Source of the DNA: SLRI01 sp964402505
GTDB lineage: Bacteria > Pseudomonadota > Alphaproteobacteria > Geminicoccales > Geminicoccaceae
Direction of reading: 5' to 3'
Assembly: GCA_964402505.1 (NCBI GenBank)
Contig: CAYOCP010000004.1
Location: 1 to 64,000, forward strand
Length of the DNA: 64,000 bases
This document shows positions 15,816 to 24,971 of the stretch, in pieces. The notes beneath the pieces were generated by a model. That model saw nothing but the letters and a program-made list of their open reading frames with translations. It had not been told where the DNA came from and ran no database searches. The translations under genes and the position numbers were made by a program. Every line of letters begins with the position of its first letter. Position 1 is the stretch's first letter.

Positions 15816-17393
15816 TCAGAAGAGACGGGCCAGGGCCAGGGCGACCGCCTCGGGCGACGGCGCCTGGACGAGCCCGGTGAAGACCGCCACGGCCAGGATC
15901 AGGGCGAGCATGGCGAGCGCATGGGTATAGTGGGAGAGTGCGGCCTGCAACCTTCCGTTCGTTCCGGCCGGCGCCGGCGCCACGATGCCCTGGCGCGTCC
16001 AGCTCTGGCGGTGCGGATGGAAGAGGACCCAGGTCTTGACCAGGGCCCCGTAGATCTGACTGTAGAGGATGAGCGGCGGAAAAAGCGTGCCGATCCGGTC
16101 GCGAACCCCCAAGAGGAGGAGCGACTGCAAAAGGCGCGTGGTCATGACCCAGATGGCGTAGGCGTAGAGCACGACCGGCCCGGCGGCCAGGGTGAGCGCC
16201 AGGGCCGAGAGCGGCAGCAGGAGGGGCGTCCACATCGAGACCCGCTGATCGATCAGGCACCACCAGGGAAAGAGGCCGACCCGCCTTGGCCCGAGGGCGA
16301 TGGCGCGGGTGCTGGCGCGCAGCATGTTGCCGAACCAGCGGCGCATCAGCCGCGTGGTGGCGACGGGAAAGCGCGGGTCCGGCGGGTCCTCCAGGGTGAG
16401 GATGCGCACATCCGGCACGTAGAGCATGTCCCAGTTGCGCTGCAGCAGCCAGAACCAGGTCGACTTGTCGTCGCCCGTCAGGAGCGGGATGCGGCCCAGG
16501 CGCCAGTGCTCGATGCTGTCGTCGCGCAGCGTGGCGATGAAGGTGGGGTCGGTGGCGATCCGCACCCGGAAGAGCGACATCCGGCCGGTCAGCGTCAGGA
16601 GCCTGCGCGAGAGGCCCAGGGAGCACATCAGGAGCTGCCGCTGGGCGAAACGCAGCCGGTACCACTGGCGCAAGAGCACGCCGCTCTGGATGACCGGCTC
16701 CTCGTCGGTGGTCAGGGCGCCGATCTCGGGCAGGAGCCGGAAGAAGGGCAGGCAGCGCTCGAGCGTGCCCGGCACCATGACGGTGTCGCCGTCGACGAGG
16801 GCCACGACCGCGTCGCCGGAGGGCCGGCTGCGGGCGACGGCGCGCAGCGCCACGGCGAGGCTGTGCCGCTTGCCCAGGGCCGGCGTGCGCACGAAGATCA
16901 GCCGGACGTGCTCGCCCGGCGCCATGCGGTGGAAAAGCTGCTTGATGAAGCGCTGGTCCGCCATCTCGATGATCGAGGCGATGACCGTCGCGGGGCCCTT
17001 GTGGCGGCAGGCCTCGGCCATGGCGGCGCGATAGACGCTGGCGGTGGTCTCCGCCCGGATGCGGAAGCTGGTGATGACGATGAAGACCTCGGGCCCGGTC
17101 GCGACGTCCTGCGCCTCCGATTCGGGGTCGGGGCCCGGCGCGCGCCGGCGCAGCCGGGGAAACACGGAGCGCAGGTAGTACTGGGCGCGAAGGAAATGCA
17201 CGGCTCCCCAGCCATAGCGCCAGATGCCGATCAGCCCGATCACCACGAAGAAGGGACGGGAGGCCGGATCGAGAAGGTCCGCCGGCGCGTGCAGCAGGAG
17301 GGCCGCGAGGACCATGAGGTAGAGGATGAGAAACATCAGGGTCGGTGGTCGCCTCGATCGCCGGATGAGCGGCCATTCCGCCGCTTTGAGCAC
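15816..17393 (-). CDS. Alg8-like family-2 glycosyltransferase
   Basis: A 525-residue membrane glycosyltransferase like Alg8, the alginate polymerase. There are two N-terminal membrane helices, a cytoplasmic GT2 domain with VDGDTV (acidic metal motif) near 190 and a GDDKSTWFW acceptor segment, an MRRW motif in place of QxxRW, then four or more C-terminal helices. The GTG at 17393 is the longest start; an ATG at 17336 would remove 19 basic residues. Neither has a clear ribosome-binding site. With the PilZ protein downstream it should form a c-di-GMP-activated exopolysaccharide synthase. Confidence 0.85.
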   Translation of the reverse strand: MLKAAEWPLIRRSRRPPTLMFLILYLMVLAALLLHAPADLLDPASRPFFVVIGLIGIWRYGWGAVHFLRAQYYLRSVFPRLRRRAPGPDPESEAQDVATGPEVFIVITSFRIRAETTASVYRAAMAEACRHKGPATVIASIIEMADQRFIKQLFHRMAPGEHVRLIFVRTPALGKRHSLAVALRAVARSRPSGDAVVALVDGDTVMVPGTLERCLPFFRLLPEIGALTTDEEPVIQSGVLLRQWYRLRFAQRQLLMCSLGLSRRLLTLTGRMSLFRVRIATDPTFIATLRDDSIEHWRLGRIPLLTGDDKSTWFWLLQRNWDMLYVPDVRILTLEDPPDPRFPVATTRLMRRWFGNMLRASTRAIALGPRRVGLFPWWCLIDQRVSMWTPLLLPLSALALTLAAGPVVLYAYAIWVMTTRLLQSLLLLGVRDRIGTLFPPLILYSQIYGALVKTWVLFHPHRQSWTRQGIVAPAPAGTNGRLQAALSHYTHALAMLALILAVAVFTGLVQAPSPEAVALALARLF

Positions 17394-17595
17394 GCGGGCG
17401 AAGGCCCGCGCGGATCGATCATAGAACGAAAGAGGTTAAGAAGTTCTGCACGTTCCACGCCCCTGCGATAGCCGCATGGCGGCCTGCCGACAAGCGCGCA
17501 GAGCCGACGAGCGGACCGACCGCCCTTCCGCTTTCTTCCCGCCGCCGCTAGAGTCGTGCCGGACGGTGGCTCCACAGCACTACGGGCGAACCGAC

Positions 17596-18282
17596 ATGAC
17601 GGGCGGCAAGCGCATTCTGATCGTCGACGACGACGAGGCGTTCCGCGGCGAGCTCGCCGACCAGCTCGGCCTCCACGAGGGCTGCGAGGTGCTGCAGGCC
17701 GGCACCGGCAAGGAGGGGCTCGAGCTCGCCAGGGCGCATCCGCTCGATGCGCTCATCCTCGATGTGGGCCTGCCCGACACCGACGGGCGCGATCTCTGCC
17801 GGCTGATCCGCAAGGCCGGCGTCAAGGCGCCGGTGATCATGCTCACCGGCCACGACGGCGACGCCGACACCATTCTCGGGCTGGACAGCGGCGCCAACGA
17901 CTATGTCGGCAAGCCGGTGCGGCTCGGCGTGCTGATGGCGCGCCTGCGGGCCCAGCTCCGGCAGTTCGAGCTTTCCGACGACGCGACCTTCCAGATCGGG
18001 CCTTATGCCTTCAAGCCCGCGGCCAAGATGCTGGTGACGGCGAGCGGGCGGAAGATCCATCTGACCGAGAAGGAGACGGCGATCCTCAAATACCTCTACA
18101 GGGTCGGCGATCGCGCGGTGGCGCGCGAGAAGCTGCTCGACGAGGTCTGGGGCTACAACGCCGCGGTCACGACGCACACGCTGGAGACGCACATCTATCG
18201 CCTGCGCCAGAAGATCGAGCCCGTTGCCGGCGAGAACACCCTGCTCCTGACCGAGCCCGGCGGCTATCGCCTGGCGCGCTGA
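17596..18282 (+). CDS. OmpR-family response regulator
   Basis: A 228-residue two-component regulator. The receiver domain (about 5-118) has acidic pocket VDDDE, phospho-acceptor Asp in LILDVGLPDTDG, Thr in MLTGHDG and Lys in GKPVRL. A C-terminal winged helix (about 130-225) has the typical ETHIYRLRQKIEP and GGYRL ends. The ATG at 17596 follows the family start (KRILIVDDD). No sensor kinase is adjacent, making it an orphan here. The 202-bp region upstream, shared with the divergent Alg8-like gene, holds no other gene; control of the polysaccharide genes is possible but not shown. Confidence 0.92.
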   Translation: MTGGKRILIVDDDEAFRGELADQLGLHEGCEVLQAGTGKEGLELARAHPLDALILDVGLPDTDGRDLCRLIRKAGVKAPVIMLTGHDGDADTILGLDSGANDYVGKPVRLGVLMARLRAQLRQFELSDDATFQIGPYAFKPAAKMLVTASGRKIHLTEKETAILKYLYRVGDRAVAREKLLDEVWGYNAAVTTHTLETHIYRLRQKIEPVAGENTLLLTEPGGYRLAR

Positions 18283-18310
18283 GGGGCGGCGGAGTGTGAA
18301 AGGGAAGGCG

Positions 18311-19834
18311 ATGTTCGACGAGATGCACGGGCGCGATGCCCCGTCCTCGACCGCCGGCGGGGGCTCGTGCCGCCCCGCCTACCGGGCGGTGCAGGACTGG
18401 CTGAGCCGCACGCCGCCGGATTTCCTCGCCCGCAAGGAGCGCGAGGCGGAGGCGCTCTTCCGCAAGATCGGCATCACCTTCGCGGTCTACACCGAGGGCG
18501 GCGATCCGGAGCGGCTGATCCCCTTCGACATCGTCCCGAGGGTTCTCGACGCGAGCGAATGGGAGCTGCTCGCCAGCGGCCTCGAGCAGCGGGTCAGGGC
18601 GCTCAACCTCTTCGTCGGCGACATGTATCACGAGCGGGCGATCATCCGGGCCGGCACGGTGCCGGAGCGGCTGGTCGAGGGCAATCCCAGCTTCGAGCGG
18701 CGGATGATCGGCGTCGACGTGCCCATGGGCGTCTACACCCACATCGCCGGCATCGACATGGTGCGCACGGGGCCCGACGAGTTCTACGTGCTCGAGGACA
18801 ACTGCCGCACGCCTTCCGGGGTCTCCTACATGCTGGAGAACCGGGAGGTGATGATGCGCCTCTTTCCGGACCTCTTCGCGCGTCAGAAGATCCAGCCGGT
18901 CTCGCACTATCCGGAGGAGCTGCTCACCACCCTGCAGAGCGTGGCGCCGCCCAACTGCCCGGGCGATCCGGTCGTGGCGCTCCTGACGCCGGGCTTCTAC
19001 AACAGCGCCTATTACGAGCATTCGTTTCTCGCCGACGAGATGGGCGTCGAGCTGGTCGAGGGGCAGGACCTCGTCGTCGAGGACGGCATCGTCAAGATGC
19101 GCACGACCGAGGGTCCGAGGCGGGTCGACGTCATCTACCGGCGAATCGACGACGCCTTTCTCGACCCCACCGTCTTCAACCCCGATTCGGCGCTCGGCGT
19201 GGCCGGGCTCTTCGACGCCTATTGCCGGGGCAACGTGACGCTCGCCAATGCGGTGGGCTCGGGCGTCTGCGACGACAAGGCGATCTACACCTACGTGCCA
19301 GACATGGTCCGCTTCTATCTGGGCGAGGCGCCGATCCTGAACAATGTGCCGACCTGGCGCTGCGCCGAGGCGGACGACCTGCGCTACGTGCTCGACCACA
19401 TGGCCGAGCTCGTCATCAAGGCCGTGCACGGCTCGGGCGGCTACGGCATGCTGGTCGGGCCGCATGCGAGCCGGGCCGAGATCGAGACGTTCCGCGCCAA
19501 GCTCGAGGCGAGGCCGCACGACTACATCGCCCAGCCGACCCTCGCCCTCTCGACCTGCCCGACCTTCGTCGCCAGCGGCGTCGCGCCCCGGCATGTCGAT
19601 CTTCGCCCCTTCGTCCTGCTCGGCGGCGACGCCGTTCGCATCGCTCCGGGCGGCCTCACCCGGGTGGCGCTGAAGGAAGGCTCGCTGGTCGTCAACTCCT
19701 CACAGGGCGGTGGCACCAAGGACACCTGGGTGCTGGCGCCGGATGGAGGGATGCAGCCCCGGGCGCAGGCGCGGCCAAGCAATGGGCAGCAGTCGCAGAG
19801 CCAGGGTGGCGGCTCGTCCGGGCCGGGAGGCTGA
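18311..19834 (+). CDS. Circularly permuted ATP-grasp protein (COG2308 type)
   Basis: A 507-residue protein of the circularly permuted ATP-grasp family, predicted to ligate peptides or amino acids. Typical stretches are FLEDNCRTPSGVSYML-like (here VLEDNCRTPSGVSYM), IYRRIDDAFLDP, KAVHGSGGYGM and SSQGGGTKDTWVL. ATG 18311 is preferred over GTG 18296 because AGGGAAGG lies just upstream. It is followed after 4 bp by an alpha-E protein, its usual partner. The transglutaminase and proteasome-like genes that often complete this cluster are absent; a GST follows instead. Confidence 0.88.
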   Translation: MFDEMHGRDAPSSTAGGGSCRPAYRAVQDWLSRTPPDFLARKEREAEALFRKIGITFAVYTEGGDPERLIPFDIVPRVLDASEWELLASGLEQRVRALNLFVGDMYHERAIIRAGTVPERLVEGNPSFERRMIGVDVPMGVYTHIAGIDMVRTGPDEFYVLEDNCRTPSGVSYMLENREVMMRLFPDLFARQKIQPVSHYPEELLTTLQSVAPPNCPGDPVVALLTPGFYNSAYYEHSFLADEMGVELVEGQDLVVEDGIVKMRTTEGPRRVDVIYRRIDDAFLDPTVFNPDSALGVAGLFDAYCRGNVTLANAVGSGVCDDKAIYTYVPDMVRFYLGEAPILNNVPTWRCAEADDLRYVLDHMAELVIKAVHGSGGYGMLVGPHASRAEIETFRAKLEARPHDYIAQPTLALSTCPTFVASGVAPRHVDLRPFVLLGGDAVRIAPGGLTRVALKEGSLVVNSSQGGGTKDTWVLAPDGGMQPRAQARPSNGQQSQSQGGGSSGPGG

Positions 19835-19838
19835 GCCG

Positions 19839-20777
19839 ATGTTGAGCCGCACCGCCAGCAACCTCTTCTGGCTCGCCCGCTCGGTCGAGCGCATGGACTA
19901 CGTCGCCCGGCTGCTCGACGTGGCGCGGCACATGTCCGTGCTCGCCAGCCCCGACAGCCGGAGCGAGTGGCACTCCGCGATCATCGCCGCCGGCTGCGAG
20001 TCCGCCTTCTTCGAGCTGCACCGGCACTCCGACGAGGCGTCCGTTCTCCATTTCCTGGTGCGGGAGACGAGAAACCCGTCGAGCATCATGCGATGCCTCG
20101 TCCAGGCGCGGAACAACGCCCGGGCCGTCCGCGCGGCCTTGACCCTCGATGTCTGGGAGGCGATCAACGGCGCCTACCTCGAATCGAGGGAGTTCGACGA
20201 GGACACCTTCTCCTCCGACAATTTCAGCACCTTCCTCGACTGGGTGAAGCGCCAGGCGCTGCTCTTCAACGGCGCCTACACCAACACCCTGCTCCGGACC
20301 GAGAACTTCAACTTCCTGCGCCTCGGCACCTTCCTCGAGCGGGCCGACAACACGGCGCGCATCCTCGACGTGAAGTACCATATTCTGCTGCCGAGCTTCG
20401 AGCAGGTCGGCGGCAGCCTCGACTACTACCAGTGGGCGGCGATCCTCCGCTCCGTCTCGGCGCGACGCAGCTACCACGTGCTCTACAAAGGCCGGGTCGT
20501 GCCCTGGCAGGTGGCCGAGATGCTGATTCTCCGCCCCGAGATGCCGCGCTCGCTCCGCGCCTGCTACGAGCAGGTGCTCGAGAACCTCGACATCCTGGCG
20601 CAGCGCCACGGCGGCCGTGCCGGCGAGGCGCACCGGCTCGCGGGCGAGATGCACGCCCGCCTGCGCTACAGCCGCATCGACGACATCTTCCGGCGCGGCC
20701 TGCACGAGTTCTTGACCGACACCATCGACCGGACGATCGTCATCGGCGAGGAGATCCAGAAGCTCTATCTGGGGTGA
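19839..20777 (+). CDS. Alpha-E domain protein
   Basis: A 312-residue, largely helical alpha-E family protein. It opens with the family hallmark MLSRTASNLFWLARSVER and later has LRLGTFLERADNTARILD. It is almost always encoded after a permuted ATP-grasp gene, as here. The biochemical role is unknown, with a suggested link to peptide synthesis or modification. The ATG lies 4 bp after the previous stop, so the two are co-translated. Confidence 0.9.
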   Translation: MLSRTASNLFWLARSVERMDYVARLLDVARHMSVLASPDSRSEWHSAIIAAGCESAFFELHRHSDEASVLHFLVRETRNPSSIMRCLVQARNNARAVRAALTLDVWEAINGAYLESREFDEDTFSSDNFSTFLDWVKRQALLFNGAYTNTLLRTENFNFLRLGTFLERADNTARILDVKYHILLPSFEQVGGSLDYYQWAAILRSVSARRSYHVLYKGRVVPWQVAEMLILRPEMPRSLRACYEQVLENLDILAQRHGGRAGEAHRLAGEMHARLRYSRIDDIFRRGLHEFLTDTIDRTIVIGEEIQKLYLG

Positions 20778-20792
20778 GACCCGGAGACGGCC

Positions 20793-21425
20793 ATGCCCAT
20801 GACCCTCTACGGCGAGCCCGGCTGGGGCTCGGCGATCGTCGAGCTGCAGCTCGGCTGGTACGGGCTCGATTACTGCTTCGAGCGGGTGGGCGATCTTTTT
20901 CTCTCGGCGGAGAGCCGGGCGGCGCTGGAGCGGGTCAATCCCCTGGCGCAGGTGCCGGTCCTGAGGCTCGAGGATGGCCGGGTGATGACCGAGAGTGCGG
21001 CGATCACGCTGCTTTTGGCCGATCTCACCGGCTCGGACGCGCTGGTGCCGGGTGCCGGGGCCGCGGAGCGCGCCCGCTTTCTCCGCTGGCTGGTCTTCCT
21101 GGTCGCCAACATCTACCCGACCTACACCTATGGCGACGACCCGGCGCGGTTCGTGCCCGACCCGGCTTGCCGGGACGCCTTCGCCCGGGCGGTCGGCGCC
21201 TGGCGCGAGCGTCTCTTTCAAATCGTCGAGGGCGAGGCCGGGGAGCCCTGGTTCCTCGGCGAGCGGCTCTCGGCCATCGACCTCTACCTCGCGGTGCTCA
21301 CCCGCTGGCAGCCCGGCCCCGGCTGGTTCGGCTCGAAGGCGCCGAAGCTCGGGGCCATCGGTGCCGCGGCCCGGGGCCTGCCGGCGCTCGCCACCATCGC
21401 CCGGCGGAACTTCCCGGACGCATGA
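20793..21425 (+). CDS. Glutathione S-transferase family protein
   Basis: A 210-residue GST-fold protein. The N-terminal thioredoxin-like domain has the cis-Pro segment AQVPVLRLEDGRVMTESAAI (the ES motif binds the glutathione gamma-glutamyl group). The helical C-terminal domain has the family motif FLGERLSAIDLYLAVL. The usual catalytic Ser/Cys near residue 10-13 is not obvious (GEPGWGSAI, perhaps S13). It lies 15 bp behind the alpha-E gene and is probably in the same transcript. It converges with the next gene. Confidence 0.85.
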   Translation: MPMTLYGEPGWGSAIVELQLGWYGLDYCFERVGDLFLSAESRAALERVNPLAQVPVLRLEDGRVMTESAAITLLLADLTGSDALVPGAGAAERARFLRWLVFLVANIYPTYTYGDDPARFVPDPACRDAFARAVGAWRERLFQIVEGEAGEPWFLGERLSAIDLYLAVLTRWQPGPGWFGSKAPKLGAIGAAARGLPALATIARRNFPDA

Positions 21426-21431
21426 GAGCGC

Positions 21432-22517
21432 TCACCGCAGCTTGCCGCGGGCGGCGACGGGGAGGGTTCCGGCGATCTCGCCGCCGCGGACGGTGACCAG
21501 CTCGTCGACCATGTTGACGACGACGCAGACATGGTTCGGGATGATGCTGACCGTCTCGCCGATGGAGGGCTTCCGGCGCGAGCTGGAAAGGTCGAGCATC
21601 CCGTGCTCCTCGGCGAAGCCCTTGATGCGGGCATTGGGATACTCGCGGATCAGGCCGAAACCGTCGAGCCCGCCGCCGGTGTCGCTGGTCAGCGTCTTCG
21701 AGCCGGAATCGAGGATGCCGCGCAGAGGACCGGCGCGGCTGACCACGGTGGCGTAAACGGCGAGGGCGCAATCCTCGAGCGTGGCGGCGCCACAGGTCAG
21801 CATCATGCGGTCGTTGAAGATCGAGGTGCCGGAGCGGTGCTCGGTCGCGCCCTTGATGCGGCCGAGATTGCGCAGGTTGGGGGTGCCGCCGGTCGAGACG
21901 ATGCCGGGCTCGAGCCCGTGCTCGCGAAGGCCCTCCTTGACCTCGTCGAGGAATTTCTGGCTCTCCGCCAGGCGGTCCTCGGGAGCGTAGAGAAGGAGGC
22001 CGCCGAAGCTGAGCCCGTCATGGCCGGCGATGCGGCGGGCGAGGGCGATGGCCTCGGCCGGTGTCTCCACCCCGGCGCGCTCGCGGCCCGTGTCGCATTC
22101 CACCAGCACCTCGAGCTCCCGGCCGGCGAGACGGGCCGCATCGACATAGCCGTCGGCGACGATCGGATTGTCGCAGCACGGCCGGACGGTGACACCGGTG
22201 CGCAACAGGCGCGCCAGCCGCTGCATCTTCTCCTCACCGAGAACGTTGTAGCTGATCAGGATGTCGTCGAGCCCGGCCTCGGCCATCACCTCGGCCTCGC
22301 CGAGCTTCTGGCAGGTGATGCCCTTGGCGCCCCGGTCGCGCTGCTGCGCGGCCAGCACGGGCGACTTGTGCGTCTTGATGTGCGGCCGGTTGCGCAAGCC
22401 GGCGGCGTCGCAGGTCCGCTGCAGCCGGTCGATGTTGCGGTCGACGACGTCGAGGTCGATAACGACGGCCGGCGTGCCGTACTGGCGGGCGATGGCGGCG
22501 GCGAGGGGGGAGGTCAT
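21432..22517 (-). CDS. D-threonine aldolase-like PLP enzyme (DSD1 family)
   Basis: A 361-residue enzyme of the alanine-racemase-fold D-threonine aldolase / D-serine dehydratase group. The PLP lysine lies in RPHIKTHKSP and the metal-binding His/Cys motif in PNHVCVVVN near the C-terminus. Likely reaction: cleavage or dehydration of a D-3-hydroxy amino acid. The ATG at 22517 has GGAGG-like sequence in the complementary strand context, and the start fits the family. It follows the creatininase-family gene by 47 bp on the same strand, suggesting a two-gene unit that degrades D-amino-acid or cyclic amide compounds. Confidence 0.85.
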   Translation of the reverse strand: MTSPLAAAIARQYGTPAVVIDLDVVDRNIDRLQRTCDAAGLRNRPHIKTHKSPVLAAQQRDRGAKGITCQKLGEAEVMAEAGLDDILISYNVLGEEKMQRLARLLRTGVTVRPCCDNPIVADGYVDAARLAGRELEVLVECDTGRERAGVETPAEAIALARRIAGHDGLSFGGLLLYAPEDRLAESQKFLDEVKEGLREHGLEPGIVSTGGTPNLRNLGRIKGATEHRSGTSIFNDRMMLTCGAATLEDCALAVYATVVSRAGPLRGILDSGSKTLTSDTGGGLDGFGLIREYPNARIKGFAEEHGMLDLSSSRRKPSIGETVSIIPNHVCVVVNMVDELVTVRGGEIAGTLPVAARGKLR

Positions 22518-22564
22518 GGTCGGCTCTCTCGGTGGTGCGTGGCTGGGAATGGCATGGATGGTCC

Positions 22565-23302
22565 TCAGGTCCAGGGCTCGCCGACGGCGAGCCTTTCGGC
22601 AAGTGCCGCCGCCGCCGCCTCGATCAGGCGCTCGCCCTTTGCGGCCGAGGCGCGGCGCGCATCGCCGATCACCCCGGTATCCGTGAGGTCGGCGAAGGAG
22701 CGCCAGCGGTGCAGGGGCGACGCCAGGGCCGATCCCTGCTCCGGCATCGGGCCCGTGGCCTCGGCGAGGCGGGACGGGTCGACCGATTGGGGGCGGAGCG
22801 CCAGCATCATCGAGGTTTCGGCCTCGCCGGCGTGGAGCACGCCCGGCTGGTCCTCGAGGTGCGGCGCCATCGTCCTTTCCGCAAGCTGGAAATAGGTGGT
22901 GACGGCGAGGTCTCCGTCGCGACCGAGCTCGGCGCTCATGGCATTGAGGGCGGCCATGTTGCCGCCATGGCCATTGACGATGACGATCCGGCTGAAGCCG
23001 GCGCGGCGAAGGGAATCGAGGATGTCCTGCAGGAGCGCCTGGTAGGTGGAGAGGCGCAGCGTGAAGCTGCCGCCGAAGCGCATGTGGTGCTCGGCAAGGC
23101 CGGCCCAGAGCGTGGGCGCCACGACGGCGCCGATGCGCCGCGCGGCGCGGCGGCAGACCTCGGTGACGAGCAGGACGTCGGTGCCGGTCGCCATGTGGGG
23201 CCCGTGCTGCTCCGTCGACGCCACCGGCAGCAGCACGAGGGCACCCGCCCCGGCGCGCTCGTTCAGCGCCGCCGCCGAGAGATGCAGCCACTCCACCTCC
23301 AT
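22565..23302 (-). CDS. Creatininase-family amidohydrolase
   Basis: A 245-residue metal-dependent hydrolase. The expected ligands are visible in STEQHGPHMATGTD, VNGHGGNMAAL and HAGEAETSMML. Relatives open cyclic amides (creatinine) or deformylate riboflavin/F420 intermediates; the specific substrate is not fixed. It is divergent from the M81 peptidase gene with only 74 bp between, which implies a shared promoter region and perhaps a common substrate class. Confidence 0.85.
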   Translation of the reverse strand: MEVEWLHLSAAALNERAGAGALVLLPVASTEQHGPHMATGTDVLLVTEVCRRAARRIGAVVAPTLWAGLAEHHMRFGGSFTLRLSTYQALLQDILDSLRRAGFSRIVIVNGHGGNMAALNAMSAELGRDGDLAVTTYFQLAERTMAPHLEDQPGVLHAGEAETSMMLALRPQSVDPSRLAEATGPMPEQGSALASPLHRWRSFADLTDTGVIGDARRASAAKGERLIEAAAAALAERLAVGEPWT

Positions 23303-23376
23303 GCTCCGACCTTCCCCATTGCGCCGGCCGCAGGCCCGCGCGAACCTGATCCCAGCCTAGCGCCGGAGCCCCGCTC

Positions 23377-24855
23377 ATGCGACTCTTCACAGCCTCCCTC
23401 GCGACCGAATCCAACTCGTTCTCGCCGGTGCCGACCGACCGGCGGAGCTTCGAGCAGTGCGTCTATTTCCGCCCCCGCGAGCATCCGGACCGGCCGACCC
23501 ATTCGACCGCTCCCTTGTGGGTAGCCCGCAACCGGGCGGTGCTGGAGGGCTTCGAGCTGATCGAGGGCTCGTGCTTCTGGGCCGAGCCCTCGTCGCCGGT
23601 GGTCCAGGCGGACTACGAATCGATGCGCGACGAGATCCTGGACCAGCTTCGGGCGGCGTTGCCCGTCGACGGCGTGCTGCTCGGGCTGCACGGCGCCATG
23701 CTGGCACAGGGCTGCGACGATTGCGAGGGCGAGCTGATCGAGCGGGTCCGCGAGCTCGTGGGCCGCGACGCGGTGATCGGCGTCGAGCTCGATCCGCACT
23801 GCCACATGACCCCGAGGCGGGTCCGGAACGCCGATGTCGTCATTCTCTTCAAGGAGTACCCGCACACGGATTTCGTCGAGCGGGCGGAGGAGCTGGTCGG
23901 CATCGTGACGCGCACGATCCGGGGCGAGATTCGCCCGGTCATGTCGCTCTACGACTGCCGGATGGACGACCTCTTTCCGACGACGCGCGAGCCGGCGCGC
24001 TCGTTTGTGGCGAAGATGAAGGTGCACGAGGCGCGGCCCGAGATCCTCTCGGTATCGCTCGTGCATGGCTTCACGCAGGGCGATGTGGCGGACCAGGGGG
24101 CGCGCGTGCTGGTCGTGACCGACGACGCCAAGGCGGAAGGCGACGCCCTGGCGATCGAGCTCGGCGAGGAGGTCAGGGCACGGCGCGGCACCTGGCGCCC
24201 GCCGCATTGCTCGATCGACGAGGCGATCGACCGGGCCTATGCGGCAGAGTCGGGACCCGTGGTCGTGGCCGATCCGTCCGACAATGCCGGCGGCGGGGCG
24301 GCCTCGGACAACACCAACGTGCTCAGGCGGCTCTTGGAGCGGGGCTGCGGCGATGCCGCGATCGGGCCTTTTTGGGATCCTTTCGCGGTCGCGATCTGCC
24401 ACGCCAGGGAGATCGGCTCGACCTTCCCGCTCCGCTTCGGCGGCAAGGCGTCGGCGGCGTCGGGCTCGCCCGTCGATGCCGAGGTGACGCTGATCGGCCT
24501 CGCGCGCGACGGCTGGCAGTCCTTCGGCACGGCCAAGGTCTCGTTCGGCGATGCCGCGGGCATCCGGATCGCCACGGCGGGCGGCAACGTCGAGGTGACG
24601 CTGATCACCAACCGGACCCAGGCGCTCGGCACCGAGATCTTCGAGCGCGTCGGCATCGACCTCGCGACCAAGCGCTACATCGGCGTGAAGTCGACGCACC
24701 ACTTCCACGCGGCCTACGGGCCGATCGCCAGTGAGGTGATCTACTGCGATGGGCTGGGCCCGTCGCCGCTCGATTCGCGGCGTTATCCCTACAGGAAGAT
24801 CAGCCGCCCGCACTGGCCGCACGACGAGCTGCCGCCGGGTCGGCTGCTGGTTTGA
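23377..24855 (+). CDS. M81-family metallopeptidase (MlrC-like)
   Basis: A 492-residue homologue of microcystinase C (MlrC). Seen features: N-terminal TASLATESNSFSP, GVLLGLHGAM, the metal-site region GVELDPHCHMT, DPSDNAGGGAASDNT and the C-terminal VKSTHHFHAAYGP. MlrC enzymes hydrolyse short linear peptides, including ones with unusual residues. It is the first gene of a run that continues with a dipeptide-type ABC importer after a 116-bp gap, so it probably processes an imported peptide or amide. Confidence 0.9.
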   Translation: MRLFTASLATESNSFSPVPTDRRSFEQCVYFRPREHPDRPTHSTAPLWVARNRAVLEGFELIEGSCFWAEPSSPVVQADYESMRDEILDQLRAALPVDGVLLGLHGAMLAQGCDDCEGELIERVRELVGRDAVIGVELDPHCHMTPRRVRNADVVILFKEYPHTDFVERAEELVGIVTRTIRGEIRPVMSLYDCRMDDLFPTTREPARSFVAKMKVHEARPEILSVSLVHGFTQGDVADQGARVLVVTDDAKAEGDALAIELGEEVRARRGTWRPPHCSIDEAIDRAYAAESGPVVVADPSDNAGGGAASDNTNVLRRLLERGCGDAAIGPFWDPFAVAICHAREIGSTFPLRFGGKASAASGSPVDAEVTLIGLARDGWQSFGTAKVSFGDAAGIRIATAGGNVEVTLITNRTQALGTEIFERVGIDLATKRYIGVKSTHHFHAAYGPIASEVIYCDGLGPSPLDSRRYPYRKISRPHWPHDELPPGRLLV

Positions 24856-24971
24856 GCGATTTTGCGGGAGTTTAAGCTTTCGCCGAAGCGGAAATTCGGA
24901 AATCATGGGGTCAAGAGGTCGTGATCCGGCACGGCCCGGCCAAGGATAAGCCAAGGAAGGGAGCGGCACCG

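Noticed and set aside
24905..24913. ATGGGGTCA, the first nine bases of the palindromic repeat arm, upstream of the Dpp-type binding protein.
   Set aside because: Nine bases only, no second arm, and flanks differ; chance match is likely.
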